A DNA stretch of 64,000 nucleotides from positions 22,713,992 through 22,777,991 of the forward strand of contig OZ022244.1 of the NCBI GenBank assembly GCA_963978895.1, in the 5' to 3' direction. Source of the DNA: Erpobdella octoculata. Taxonomy: Eukaryota > Annelida > Clitellata > Hirudinida > Erpobdellidae. Below are positions 1 through 9,789 of the stretch, in pieces. A model generated the notes under the pieces. The model searched no databases. It worked only from the letters and a program-made list of their open reading frames with translations, and had not been told where the DNA came from. Made by a program: the position numbers and the translations under genes. Each line of letters starts with the position of its first letter. Positions within the stretch are counted from its first letter, which is position 1.

Positions 1-62
1 TCTCTCTAACTCTCTTTCTCTTTTTCTCTCCTTTTCCATCTTTCTCTCTTTTTCTCTTTCTC
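1..62. repeat. Polypyrimidine (CT/T-rich) tract
   Basis: Almost every base on the + strand is C or T, with CTCTCT runs broken by T runs. This is a low-complexity tract cut by the window edge, with no coding signal. Confidence 0.9.
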
Positions 63-66
63 ACAG

Positions 67-85
67 ACACACACACACACACACA
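67..85. repeat. (AC)n microsatellite
   Basis: Nine or so uninterrupted AC dinucleotides directly follow the polypyrimidine tract, giving a compound CT/CA simple repeat. Confidence 0.9.
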
Positions 86-645
86 TGGGTGTGCACAGTG
101 GCTGAAACTGCAAGGGAATCAAATTATTTTTTGTCATACTCTGGGCTAATAAAAGAAATTTAGGGACGCGTTCCAAAATAAATGTATCTAGTTGTGAAAG
201 AAGATGTCAACTGTGCTCCAGAATCTGCTAAGTTTTTCCACAAGTATTCAAAGGACCCATATTGGTTTTTGTGGGGAACCGGCCTTTGAAGTTAGGCTAC
301 TACACACACTGTAGAGTACTGCAGGAGCCGGGCCAATATTATTTGCCAAGTATAGTGTTTTCAGGCTTGTAAAAATAGGCCGGGTCCAAATTAGCTGGGC
401 CTAAAATTGGGCCATGCCACGAAAAATCGGCCCGTGCTGTACTTTAACGCACACACACGCACAAAAAACACACACACACGCTTTCTATTTCTCATCCACA
501 AAAATCAAGAGAAAATGATTCTCTTCTCTCTCTCTCATTCAACCTCTTCTTCACTTCTATTTCTACAAATTAGTTGGCTTAATTTTTGTATTTTTTCCCG
601 ACGTTTTCCAAAACCAGCGCTCGAATAACTAATAGCCACTAATAG
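86..645. other. Non-coding stretch with CA/CT simple repeats and a GGCC cluster
   Basis: No gene was recognised. Positions 328-433 hold several copies of GGGCC or GGCC followed by AAATT-like bases, for example around 378-412. Such clusters occur near the ends of some hAT-like elements, but no matched terminal inverted repeat or target duplication was found, so no element is called. A CA-rich tract lies at 450-480 and a CT-rich tract at 516-540. The open frame at 407-628 reads through these simple repeats and has no domain-like features. Confidence 0.6.
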
Positions 646-778
646 GACTACAACTGCTACTGCGACTACAACTATGACTACAACTGCTACTACGACTACA
701 ACTATGACTACAACTGCTACTGGGACTACAACTACGACTAAAGCTGCTACTGCGACTACAAATACGACTAAAACTGGG
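646..778 (+). repeat. 30-bp minisatellite, about 4.4 copies
   Basis: The phrase GACTACAACTGCTACT recurs with a 30-bp period (starts near 646, 676, 706 and 736), and internal GACTACAACTAYGACTA phrases suggest an older 12-18 bp sub-period. Read from about 629 the + strand is open to about 793 and encodes a Thr/Ala-rich string, because the unit is a multiple of three. It has no start codon or flanking coding context, so it is treated as a minisatellite. A fragment of a mucin-like exon is a remote alternative. Confidence 0.85.
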
Positions 779-1250
779 ACGAGACTTCACTGAAATCTCG
801 TTGTTGTTCCCGCTGTCAGTGTTTTCAAGCCTTCTCCGGATGAGCGAATATTTGAGGATGTTTGATATACATTGTTGATTATTATCATACCTAAATTATT
901 TATTTATAATATATTTAACAATAAATGTATTGATTATATATTTTTAATCACATTCATATTCATTTATTCGTTATGAATTATTAATCTATAATTCATAAAA
1001 TATACATAAATTACTTATCATGTATACATTGCTTATTAATTATATGTTTTTCACTTATTATACAATTTTAACTGTTTTGAATTATTATTATTATTACTAT
1101 TATTATCCATGGAATTATGTATATTGTTCGTGGAATAGTTTTTGTGTTCTGTTATTATTTACATATCAAATTCGAATAAGAATTTAGCTGTTTTTTATCT
1201 ATTTCTTCACTCATTCTAACTCTTTTTCTTTCTTCCCCTTCTCTGTGAGC
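779..1250. other. AT-rich non-coding stretch
   Basis: Very AT-rich sequence with many short A/T palindromes and an ATT/TTA run near 1080-1110. The only distinct structure is the hairpin listed at 971-998. No gene is seen. Confidence 0.6.
971..998. repeat. Perfect 11-bp AT inverted repeat (hairpin)
   Basis: TTATGAATTAT is followed after a 6-base spacer by its exact reverse complement ATAATTCATAA. In such AT-rich DNA this could arise by chance, and no function is inferred. Confidence 0.7.
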
Positions 1251-1278
1251 CTCTCTCTCTCTCTCTCGCTCTCTCTCA
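1251..1278. repeat. (CT)n microsatellite
   Basis: A near-pure CT dinucleotide run with one CG interruption, preceded by CT-rich sequence from about 1200. Confidence 0.9.
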
Positions 1279-1864
1279 TTCTTTATTTCTCTTACAGTCG
1301 TTAGCTGTATTTTTTGAAATCACTGGCTTCAAAATATTTTTTGATAAAATTAATTTTGACGCAAATGTCTCACAGAGTGACAATTTATTGATTTGATTTT
1401 TTTTTCTCAACTTTGACCCGGCAGCATCGTAGGGCCTGAAATATGATAAAGCAGTCACGTGGTAGCATCCTCAGCTGTGATTTGATAGATCTTGCTCATG
1501 TGATCAGCTTCCATGGCAACCAAGAAATTAGCGTCTTTTGAATAATTACGTAAATATTGTGAAGCTTTTGCAGATTATAATTTGTTGGCATTTGAAAATA
1601 TTTATAAATTCTTTAAATTCATCATTGGTCCTTCAATTCCAACTTGCTGAAAAAAAAAGAATTTGAAATCTCAGAAGATAAAGGATGAAATGATTTTAAA
1701 AGTTTCATATTATTTGATGAAAATTAGTAAAAATCTTTAAGGCAAAAATGCTCCTTTTAATCTTTTCCAATTAACTAAATATCAAAATAAAACAGTGAAT
1801 GGTTTTCTAACGTACCTACAAGATAACAGTAACCTAAGCCGGTAGTGTTTCGACTTGAGCGCTG
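1279..1864. other. Non-coding stretch, nothing recognised
   Basis: AT-rich unique-looking sequence. The minus-strand open frame at 1276-1458 is short, biased towards Lys, Asn and Ser by base composition, and shows no motif. No repeats or RNA genes were recognised. Confidence 0.5.
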
Positions 1865-2280
1865 CTATTGCCCCGGCGGTTCACTTGATTGCAATCGGTA
1901 AAATCGGCAGTCCCGTATTAAAATTAAACCCTAACCCCAACCTTACCCCTAACCCTATTCCTATCCCTATCCCTAACCCTATCCCTAACCCTATCCCTAA
2001 ACCTATCCCTAACCCTATCCCTAACCCTATCCCTAACCCTATCCCTAACCCTATCCCTAACCCTATCCCTAACCCTATCCCTAACCCTATCCCTAACCCT
2101 ATCCCTACCCCTAAGCCTATCCTAGGTACTCGCATACAAATTTCAAAATAGCTTCTTTTAATTTTACTAATATTTATAAATAAAAGTACAAATTTTGGGT
2201 TTGAATATACCATATAGTGTAAAAAAACAAAATTAATAAAGATATAGCGAATGAAAGATCGCCTACCGCCGTGGTAATAG
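1865..2280. repeat. Imperfect inverted repeat flanking the telomere-like minisatellite
   Basis: CTATTGCCCCGGCGGT at 1865-1880 matches the reverse complement of 2265-2280 (CTATTACCACGGCGGT) at 14 of 16 bases. GC-rich arms are unusual in this AT-rich area. The arms bracket the minisatellite at 1921-2123, so the 416-bp segment may be a small non-autonomous element carrying the minisatellite. No target-site duplication was identified, so this remains tentative. Confidence 0.4.
1921..2123 (+). repeat. Telomere-like 12-bp minisatellite (CCCTAA/CCCTAT alternation)
   Basis: The tract is built from CCCTAA and CCCTAT hexamers, which in the central part alternate strictly to give a 12-bp unit, AACCCTATCCCT. 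The ends are more degenerate (CCCCAACC, TTACCCC, CCTACCCC). The CCCTAA half is the C-rich strand of the TTAGGG telomere repeat. The regular CCCTAT half shows this is not an active telomere but a minisatellite derived from or resembling one. Open frames across it (Pro/Ile/Asn-rich on +, Gly/Ile/Leu-rich on -) are artefacts of the repeat. Confidence 0.9.
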
Positions 2281-2771
2281 TATTAACGTCTCAACTAGAG
2301 CGCCGCTTCACAGTCAAAGTCATGCAATATTTGTTACAAAAGTTTGTCAACACTGTTACTCGTACACTTAATTAGGTTATGAGTTATGATTAAATTTCGT
2401 TTGGAAACATTTGCTATGTAAATATACATATCGTTCGCTAGATGGTGAGTACAAATTTTCCATCATATGGTTACTTAAAAATCTTGAACCATTAATTACC
2501 AGTAATTACCACTGATGTTATTCATTAAAGCTAAATATTAATTATTTTTAAAAGTTACAAGGAAACTATGAAGATGTTATTAATAAATGCAGTTATCGAT
2601 TGAGTGCTAAATGCAAGTTTATTTCGTCTTTAGGTGTGAGTTTTTATTTATCGAAATTGTTAAAATGAATGAAGATGAATAAGCAATTTTCTTACGTAAA
2701 TGTCACCAACAGGAGGATGGATGATTTTGGATTTTGAACTTTTCTTTTTGTTCCAAAGTGATTGCATTATT
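2281..2771. other. AT-rich non-coding stretch, nothing recognised
   Basis: Unique-looking AT-rich sequence with no long open frame, RNA gene or clear repeat. Confidence 0.5.
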
Positions 2772-2800
2772 TCCCCTCCCCTCTCTCTCTCACACACACA
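2772..2800. repeat. Compound CCCT/(CT)n/(CA)n simple repeat
   Basis: A C/T-rich tract passes into CTCTCT and then CACACA, shortly before the ACAT array. It probably belongs to the same simple-repeat cluster. Confidence 0.85.
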
Positions 2801-2832
2801 TACCTACATATGCAATATGCATGCATAGATAG

Positions 2833-2887
2833 TCACATACATACATAAACATAAATACATACATACATACATACATACATACATACA

Positions 2888-2921
<34 letters not shown>

Positions 2922-3344
2922 CATACATACATACAGACATACATACATACATACATACATACATACATACATACATACATACATACATACATACATACAT
3001 ACATACATACATACATACAGACATACATACATACATACATACATACATACATACATACATACATACATACATACATACATACATACATACATACATACAT
3101 ACATACATACATACATACATACATACATACATACATACATACATACATACATACATACATACATACATACATACATACATACATACATACATACATACAT
3201 ACATACATACATACATACATACATACATACATACATACATACATAAATACATACATACATACATACATACATACATACATACATACATACATACATACAT
3301 ACATACATACATACATACATACATACATACATACATACATACAT
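2833..3344 (+). repeat. (ACAT)n tetranucleotide microsatellite, about 500 bp
   Basis: The tract is essentially uninterrupted ACAT from about 2855 to 3344, preceded by degenerate copies. Rare interruptions occur near 2917 (ATATAT), 2936 and 3020 (ACAG), and 3245 (AAAT). Long minus-strand open frames through it (Met-Tyr-Val-Cys repeats in three phases) result from the tetranucleotide lacking stop codons and are not genes. Confidence 0.97.
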
Positions 3345-3621
3345 GCCTATAGGGTAAACTGACCAAATGCTGGCCACTGACCAATTACTGGCCAGTTTTC
3401 AAACGCATTTAAAAAAAATCACAATGACATAGAATTTTTTTTAAAGTTTTAAACTCTTTGGTTAATGGTAATTTTGAAGTCTAGCGTTATTTATCCAGAC
3501 TTTAGCGCTACAGAGCAGCTTAATAGTTTGGAACGCTATCCTTACTTTTGATTTTGAAAAATTTTTAAACGTGGCCTTCATGTAGAGGGGAGGAAAAAAA
3601 TGAACAATTGTATTCGGAAAT

Positions 3622-3624
<3 letters not shown>
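3345..3624. other. Spacer between microsatellite and SINE, with an 18-bp tandem duplication
   Basis: Positions 3358-3375 and 3376-3393 are adjacent 18-bp copies that agree at 16 of 18 bases (ACTGACCAAATGCTGGCC type). The rest is AT-rich and unrecognised. Text after about 3540 has T-rich phrases loosely like the satellite monomer, so the ancient array edge could reach here, but I cannot align it with confidence. Confidence 0.5.
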
Positions 3625-3663
<39 letters not shown>

Positions 3664-3820
3664 GTTAGTGAAAGGAGTTGTTAACCCCGCGAGACACTCA
3701 ACCTGAGCAATGCGTGTAAACTCCTTGCTTAAGGGAGCTACGATGGTGACGCCAGTGAGATTCGAACCGCCGACCTACAAGATGACAGGCGAACGCTGTA
3801 CCGCTTAGCCACCACCGCCA
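3625..3820 (-). mobile_element. tRNA-derived SINE with poly(A) tail
   Basis: Read on the minus strand, the element begins with a tRNA-like head at 3820 and ends in a 36-base poly(A), seen as poly(T) at 3625-3660. The internal RNA polymerase III promoter is visible. The A box TGGCTAAGCGG is the complement of 3801-3811, and the B box GGTTCGAATC is the complement of 3759-3768. The two starts are 43 bases apart, as in a tRNA gene. The head spans roughly 3820-3745, followed by about 85 bases not derived from a tRNA. SINEs are non-autonomous retroelements mobilised by LINE reverse transcriptase. The next sequence on the right already resembles a degenerate satellite monomer, so the SINE probably landed at the array edge. 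No convincing target-site duplication was seen, and the SINE family was not identified. Confidence 0.85.
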
Positions 3821-4510
3821 CTTCATTTACGACTTCATTTTCGTAATCATTGAATCGAGATCTATTAGAACAATAAGTTAATTTTTAGTTTCTGCAAACT
3901 TTTTTTAAAACTTTAAACAACTGTATCTCCTAAAGGAAGCGTCCTAGTGCGAAAAGGACCTCATTTTCGTGATCATCAGGCCTAGTTCTATTAGGCAACT
4001 TTAATTTTTCAAAACTTTAAACCGCTATATCTCCTAAACGGTGCCTCCTAGAGCAAAAAGGACCTCTTTCTCGTGATCATCGGGCCGAGTTCTATTAGGA
4101 TCTAAATGAATTTTTAAGTTTCCGTAACTTTATTTTTTCAAAATTTTAAACTGCTATATCTCCTAAACGGACCGTCCTAGATCAAAAAGGAACTATTTTT
4201 CGTGATCGTCGGAACGAGATCTATCACGATAAAAAAAAATTTTTAAGTTTCGGCAATTTTACTTTTAAAAAACTTTAAAGAGCTATATCTCCTAAACGGA
4301 GCGTCATAGAGCCAAAAGGCCCACTTTTTCGTGATCATCTAGCAATTTTATTTTTTCTAAACTTTAAACCGCTATATCTCCTAAACGGAGCGTCCTAGAG
4401 CAAAAACGACCACTTTTTCGTGATCGTCAGACCAATTTCAAAGAAAACTTTTATTTTCCAAAACATCAAACCGCTGTATCTCCTAAACGGAGCGTCCTAG
4501 AGCAAAAAGG
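3821..4510 (+). repeat. Left edge of the 129-bp satellite: diverged, older-type monomers
   Basis: About five degenerate monomers. They share the core phrases CTCCTAAACGG, GCGTCCTAGAGCAAAAAGG, CGTGATC and GGGCCGAGTTCTATTAGG. They differ from the core array in having CTATATCTCC instead of CTGTATCTCC, and a T-rich stretch before CGTGATC where the core has CTCGGATT. They are also more divergent from each other and vary in length. The same variants occur at the opposite edge (61676-62610), which marks them as an ancestral or unhomogenised form. Confidence 0.85.
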
Positions 4511-5395
4511 ACCTCGGATTTGTGATCCTCGGGCCGAGTTCTATTAGGATTTAAAACGAGTTTTCAGTTTTGACAACTTTTATTTTTCAAAACTTCAAAC
4601 CCCTGTATCTCCTAGAGCAAAAAGGAAATCGGATTCGTGATCCTAGGGCTGAGTTCTATTAGGATGTGAAAACATTTTTCAGTTTTGATAACTTTTATTT
4701 TCCAAAACTTCAAACCGCTGTATCTCCTAAACTGAGCGTCCTAGAGCAAAAAGGACATCGGATTCGTGATACTCGGGCCGAGCTCTATTTGGACCCAATA
4801 CAATTTTTCAGTTTTGACAACTTTAATTTTTAAAACTTTAAACCGCTGTATCTCCGAAACGGAGCGTTCTAGAGCAAAAAGTACCTCGGATTCGTGATCC
4901 TCGGGCCGAGTTCTATTAGGATGTAAAACGAGTTCTATTACGAAGTGAAAATATTTTCCAGTTTTGACAACTTTTATTTTTGAAAACTTCAAACCACTGT
5001 ATCTCCGAAACGGAGCGTCCTTGAGCAAAAAGGACCTCGGATTCGTGATTTTAGGGCCGAGTTCTATTAGAATATAAAACGATTTTTCAGTTTTGACAAC
5101 TTTTATTTTTCAAAACATCAAACCGCTGTATCTCCTAAACGGAGCGTCCTAGAGCAAAAAGGACCTCGGATTTGTGATCCTCTGGCCGAGCTCTGTTAGG
5201 ACCCAATTCAGTTTATCACTTTTGACAACTTTTACTTTCTAAAACTTTAAATCGCTGTATCTCCGAAACGGAGCGTCCTAGAACAAAAAGGACCTCGGAT
5301 TCGTGATCCTCGGGCCGAGTTCTATTAAGATGTGAAATGATTTTTCAGTTTTGACAACTTTTATTTTTCAAAACTTCAAACCGCTGTATCTCCTA
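4511..5395 (+). repeat. Left transitional satellite monomers
   Basis: About seven monomers that already carry the core signature ACCTCGGATTCGTGATCCTCGGG but still vary more than the core. Examples are a unit shortened between 4590 and 4615, and irregular spacing near 4920-4950. The last monomer is interrupted at about 5395, after CTCCTAAA, by the foreign block that follows. Confidence 0.85.
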
Positions 5396-6239
5396 AATAG
5401 TGGGGCAGCTAACTGCAGCATCGTGCAAACGCTATTGACAAGCAAAAAAATTACATATTTGTAATCAGAAAAATATGCTTGTAATTACCTGATATCGCCA
5501 CATTCTGTAAAATTGAGAAAAAAAATCACCTTTCTTGGTCCCGCTCCTGTATGAATAGCGTATTATCACAGGCGATCAAACTGGCGAAAAAATTAAAATA
5601 TTTTGTTTTTTTGATTGATTTGCATATGTTTAATATAAAGAATGAAGAAAACAAGAAAAAATAGACGAATAATTAAATTTTGATTAAGTAAACCTACAGA
5701 AACGAAACATGACTTCTGCCTCAAGTACGTGTCTCGTCTACTAACTCAAAATTTAAATATTCATATATTTTTCTTGTTTTCTTTATTCTTTATATTAAAC
5801 ATATGCAAACCAACAAAAAAAAAACAAAATATTTGATTTTTTTGCCAGTTTGATCGCCTGTGATAATACGCTCATAGATATATCTATGAATACGCTATTC
5901 ATACAAGAGCGGGACCAAAAAGGTGATTTTTTTTCTCAATTGACAAACAAAAACAAGCAAAACAGTTACATATTTGTAATCAGAAAAATATGCTTGTATA
6001 TAACTAATATCGCCACGTTCTGTAAAATTAAAAAAATACCTTTTTTGGACCCGCTCCTATATGAATAGCGTATTACCACAGGCGATCAAACTGGCGAAAA
6101 ATTTAAATATTTCTTTTTTTTTGTTGGTTTGCATATGTTTAATTAAGAAAATGAAGAAAACAAGAAAAATAGATTAATAATTCAATTTTGAGTGAGTAGA
6201 CCTATGGAAACGAGTGCCTCAAGTGCGTGTCTCTTTCCG
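5396..6239. mobile_element. 844-bp foreign block with self-inverted duplication, inserted in a satellite monomer
   Basis: This is the only non-satellite sequence inside the array. It contains two direct copies of a roughly 290-bp AT-rich segment (about 5438-5735 and 5953-6237). Between them is a partial inverted copy (about 5742-5941), so 5512-5690 and 5742-5941 form long inverted-repeat arms. Each direct copy opens with ACAAGCA, and TGCTTGT follows 31 bases later (5438-5482 and 5953-5997), enclosing a near-palindrome TTACATATTTGTAA. The monomer breaks after CTCCTAAA and resumes as CTAAAACGGAGCG, so a short target duplication such as TAAA is possible but not proven. No transposase is encoded. 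A fold-back or MITE-like element that inserted into itself is my best reading; the family is not identified. Confidence 0.65.
5872..5889. repeat. Perfect 18-bp palindrome inside an arm-specific insertion
   Basis: TCATAGATA is followed directly by its reverse complement TATCTATGA. It lies in a roughly 24-bp insertion present in the inverted arm (5742-5941) and absent from both direct copies, so it arose after the copies diverged. Confidence 0.8.
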
Positions 6240-9200
6240 CTAAAACGGAGCGTCCTAGAGCAAGAAGGACCTCGGATTCGTGATCCTCGGCCGAGTTCTT
6301 TTACGATGTGAAACGATTTTTAAGTTTTGACAACTTTTATTTTTCAAAACTTCAAACCGCTGTATCTCCTAAACAGAGCGTCCTAGAGCAAAAAGGACTT
6401 CGGATTCGTGATCCTCGGGACGAGTTCTATTAGGACCCAATACAATTTTTCAGTTTTTACAACTTTAATTTTTCAAAACTTCAAACCACTGTATCTCCTA
6501 AACGGAGCGTCCTAGAGCAAGAAGGACCTCGGATTCGTGATCCTCGGCCGAGTCCTTTTACGATGTGAACCGATTTTTAAGTTTTGACAACTGTTATTTT
6601 TAAAAACTTTAAACCGCTGTATCTCCTAAATGGAGCGTCCTAGAGCAAAAAGGACCTCGGATTCGTGATCCTCGGGCCGAGATCTATTAAGATGTGAAAC
6701 GATTTTTAAGTTTTGACAACTTTTATTTTTCAAAACTTCAAACCGCTCTATCTCCTAAACGGAGCGTCCTAGAGCAAAAAGGACCTCGGATTCGTGATCC
6801 TCGAGACGAGTTCTATTAGCACCCTATACAATTTTTCATTTTTGACAACTTTTTTTTTTTTAAATTTTAAACCGCTGTATCTCCTAAACGGAGCGTCCTA
6901 GAGCAAAAAGGACCTCGGATTCGTGATCCTCGGCCGAGTTCTTCTACGATGTCAAACGATTTTTCAGTTTTGACAACTTTTATTTTTAAAAATTTTAAAC
7001 CGCTGTATCTCCTAAACGGAGCGTCCTAGAGCAAAAAGGACCACGGATTCGTGATTCTCGGGCCGAGTTCTTTTACGATGTGATACTATTTTTCAGTTTT
7101 GACAACTTTTATTTTTAAAAACTTTAAACCGCTGTATCTCCTAAATGGAGCGTCCTAGAGCAAAAAGGACCTAGGATTCGTGATCCTCGGGCCGAGCTCT
7201 GTTAGGACCCAATTCAATTTTTCATTTTTGACAACTTTTATTTTTCAAAATTTCAAACCTCTGTATCTCCTAAACGGAGCGTCCTAGAGCAAAAAGGACC
7301 TCGGATTCGTGATCCTCGGCCGAGTTCTTTCACCTTGTAAAACTATTTTTCAGTTTTGACAACTTTTATTTTTAAAAATTTAAACCGCTGTATCTCCTAA
7401 ACGGAGTGTCCTAGAGCAAAAAGGACCTCGGATTCGTTATCCTCGGGCCGATCTCTGTTAGGACGCAATTCAATTTTTCAGTTTTGACAAATTTTATTTT
7501 TCAAAATTTCAAACCGCTTTATCTCCTAAAGGGAGCGTCCTAGAGCAAAAAGGACCACGGATTCGTGATCCTCGGGCCGAGTCTGTTAAGATGTGAAACG
7601 ATTTTTCAGTTTTAACAACTTTTTTTTTCAAAATTTTAAACCGCTGTATCTCCTAAACGGAGCGTCCTAGAGCAAAAAGGACCTCGGATTCGTGATCCTC
7701 GGCCGAGTTCTTCTACGATGTAAAACGATTTTTCAGTTTTGACAACTTTTATTTTTAAAAATTTTAAACCGCTGTATCTCCTAAACGGAGCGTCCTAGAG
7801 CAAAAAGGACCACGGATTCGTGATTCTCGGGCCGAGTTCTTTTACGATGTGATACTATTTTTCAGTTTTGACAACTTTTATTTTTAAAAACTTTAAACCG
7901 CTGTATCTCCTAAATGGAGCGTCCTAGAGCAAAAAGGACCTAGGATTCGTGATCCTCGGGCCGAGTTCTATTAGGACCCAATACAATTTTTCAGTTTTGA
8001 CAACTTTTACTTTCTTAAACTTTAAATCGCTGTATCTCCGAAACGGAGCGTCCTAGAACAAAAAGGACCTCGGATTCGTGATCCTCGGGCCGAGTTCTAT
8101 TAAGATGTGAAACGATTTTTCAGTTTTGACAACTTTTATTTTTCAAAATTTTAAACCGCTTTAACTCCTAAACGGAGCGTCCTAGAGCAAAAAGGACCTC
8201 GGATTCGTGATCCTCGGGCCGAGCTTTGTTAGGACCCAATTCAATTTTTTAGTTTTGACAACTTTTATTTTTAAAAACTCTAAACCGCTGTATCTCCTAA
8301 ATGGAGCGTCCTAGAGCAAAAAGGACCTCGGAATCGTGATCCTCTGGCCGAGCTCTGTTAAGACCCAATTCAATTTTTCATTTTTGACAACTTTTATTTT
8401 TCAAAATTTCAAACTTCTGTATCTCCTAAACGGAGCGTCCTAGAGCAAAAAGGACCTCGGATTCGTGATCCTCGGCCGAGTTCTTTCACCTTGTAAAACT
8501 ATTTTTCAGTTTCGACAACTTTTATTTTTAAAAATTTAAACCGCTGTATCTCCTAAACGGAGCGTCCTAGAGCAAAAAGGACCTCGGATTCGTTATCCTC
8601 GGGCCGATCTCTGTTAGGACGCAATTCAATTTTTCAGTTTTGACAACTTTTATTTTTCAAAATTTCAAACCGCTTTATCTCCTAAAGGGAGCGTCCTAGA
8701 GCAAAAAGGACCACGGATTCGTGATCCTCGGGCCGAGTCTGTTAAGATGTGAAACGATTTTTCAGTTTTGACAACTTTTTTTTTTCAAAATTTTAAACCG
8801 CTGTATCTCCGAAACGGAGCGTCCTAGAGCAAAAAGGACCTCGGATTCGGGATCCTCGGGCCGAGTTCTATTAGGACCCAATACAATTTTTCAGTTTTGA
8901 CAACTTTTATTTTTCAAAATTTCAAACCGCTGTATCTCCTAAACGGAGCGTCCTAGATCAAGAAGGACCTCGGATTCGTGATCCTCGGGCCGAGTTCTAT
9001 TAAGATGTGAAACGATTTTTAAGTTTTGACAACTTTTATTTTTCAAAATTTTAAGCCGCTGTAACTACTAAACGGAGCGTCCTAGAGCAAAAAGGACCTC
9101 GGATTCGTGATCCTCTGGCCGAGCTTTGTCAGGACCCATTTCAATTTTTCATTTTCGACAACTTTTATTTTTAAAAACTTTAAACCGCTGTATCTCCTAA

Positions 9201-9789
9201 ACGGAGCGTCCTAGAGCAAAAAGGATCTCGGATTCGTGATCCTCGGGCCGAGTTCTTTTACGATGTAATACTATTTTTCAGTTTTGACAACTTTTATTTT
9301 TAAAAACTTTAAACCGCTGTATCTCCTAAACGGAGTGTCCTAGAACAAAAAGGACCTCGGATTCGTGATCCTCGGGCCGAGTTCTATTAAGATGTGAAAC
9401 GATTTTTCAGTTTTGACAACTTTTATTTTTCAAAATTTCAAACCGCTGTATCTCCTAAACGGAGCCTCCTAGAGCAAAAAGGACCTCGGATACGTGATCC
9501 TCTGGCCGAGCTTTGTTAGGACCCATTTCAATTTTTCATTTTCGACAACTTTTATTTTTAAAAACTTTAAACCGCTGTATCTCCTAAACAGAGCGTCCTA
9601 GAGCAAAAAGGACCTCGGATTCGTGATCCTCGGGCCGAGTTCTTTTACGATGTAATACTATTTTTCAGTTTTGACAACTTTTATTTTTAAAAACTTTAAA
9701 CCGCTGTATCTCCTAAATGGAGCGTCCTAGAGCAAAAAGGACCTCGGATTCGTGATCCTCGGGCCGAGTTCTATTAGAATGTAAAACGA
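6240..9789 (+). repeat. Core array, left portion with short-range duplications
   Basis: Mixed monomer subtypes without a long high-identity block. Local duplications are visible. The CTTCTACGAT subtype near 6939 recurs near 7710 (about 770 bp, six monomers), and the CTTTCACCTT subtype at 7327 recurs at 8483 (1156 bp, nine monomers). The CTTTCACCTT subtype reappears only much later, from 35531. Confidence 0.8.

Noticed and set aside
328..433. hAT-like element end from the GGCC cluster
   Set aside because: No paired inverted terminus or 8-bp target duplication was found.
407..628. Open frame of 73 residues
   Set aside because: It runs through CA and CT simple repeats and has no domain or splice context.
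1276..1458. Minus-strand open frame of 60 residues
   Set aside because: Short, composition-driven and without recognisable features.
1855..2213. Pro/Ile/Asn-rich (+) and Gly/Ile/Leu-rich (-) open frames
   Set aside because: Both are translations of the 12-bp telomere-like minisatellite and show no coding context.
2790..3384. Long minus-strand open frames of Met-Tyr-Val-Cys repeats
   Set aside because: They exist in all three minus-strand phases because the ACAT tetranucleotide has no stop codon; this is a microsatellite.
3345..3600. 5' end of the presumed Helitron
   Set aside because: No convincing TC terminus preceded by A, and no sequence recognisably like a Helitron 5' end, could be identified.
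3745..3820. Functional tRNA gene on the minus strand
   Set aside because: A and B boxes are present, but the sequence continues into a non-tRNA body and a poly(A) tail, and I could not fold a full cloverleaf; a SINE fits better.
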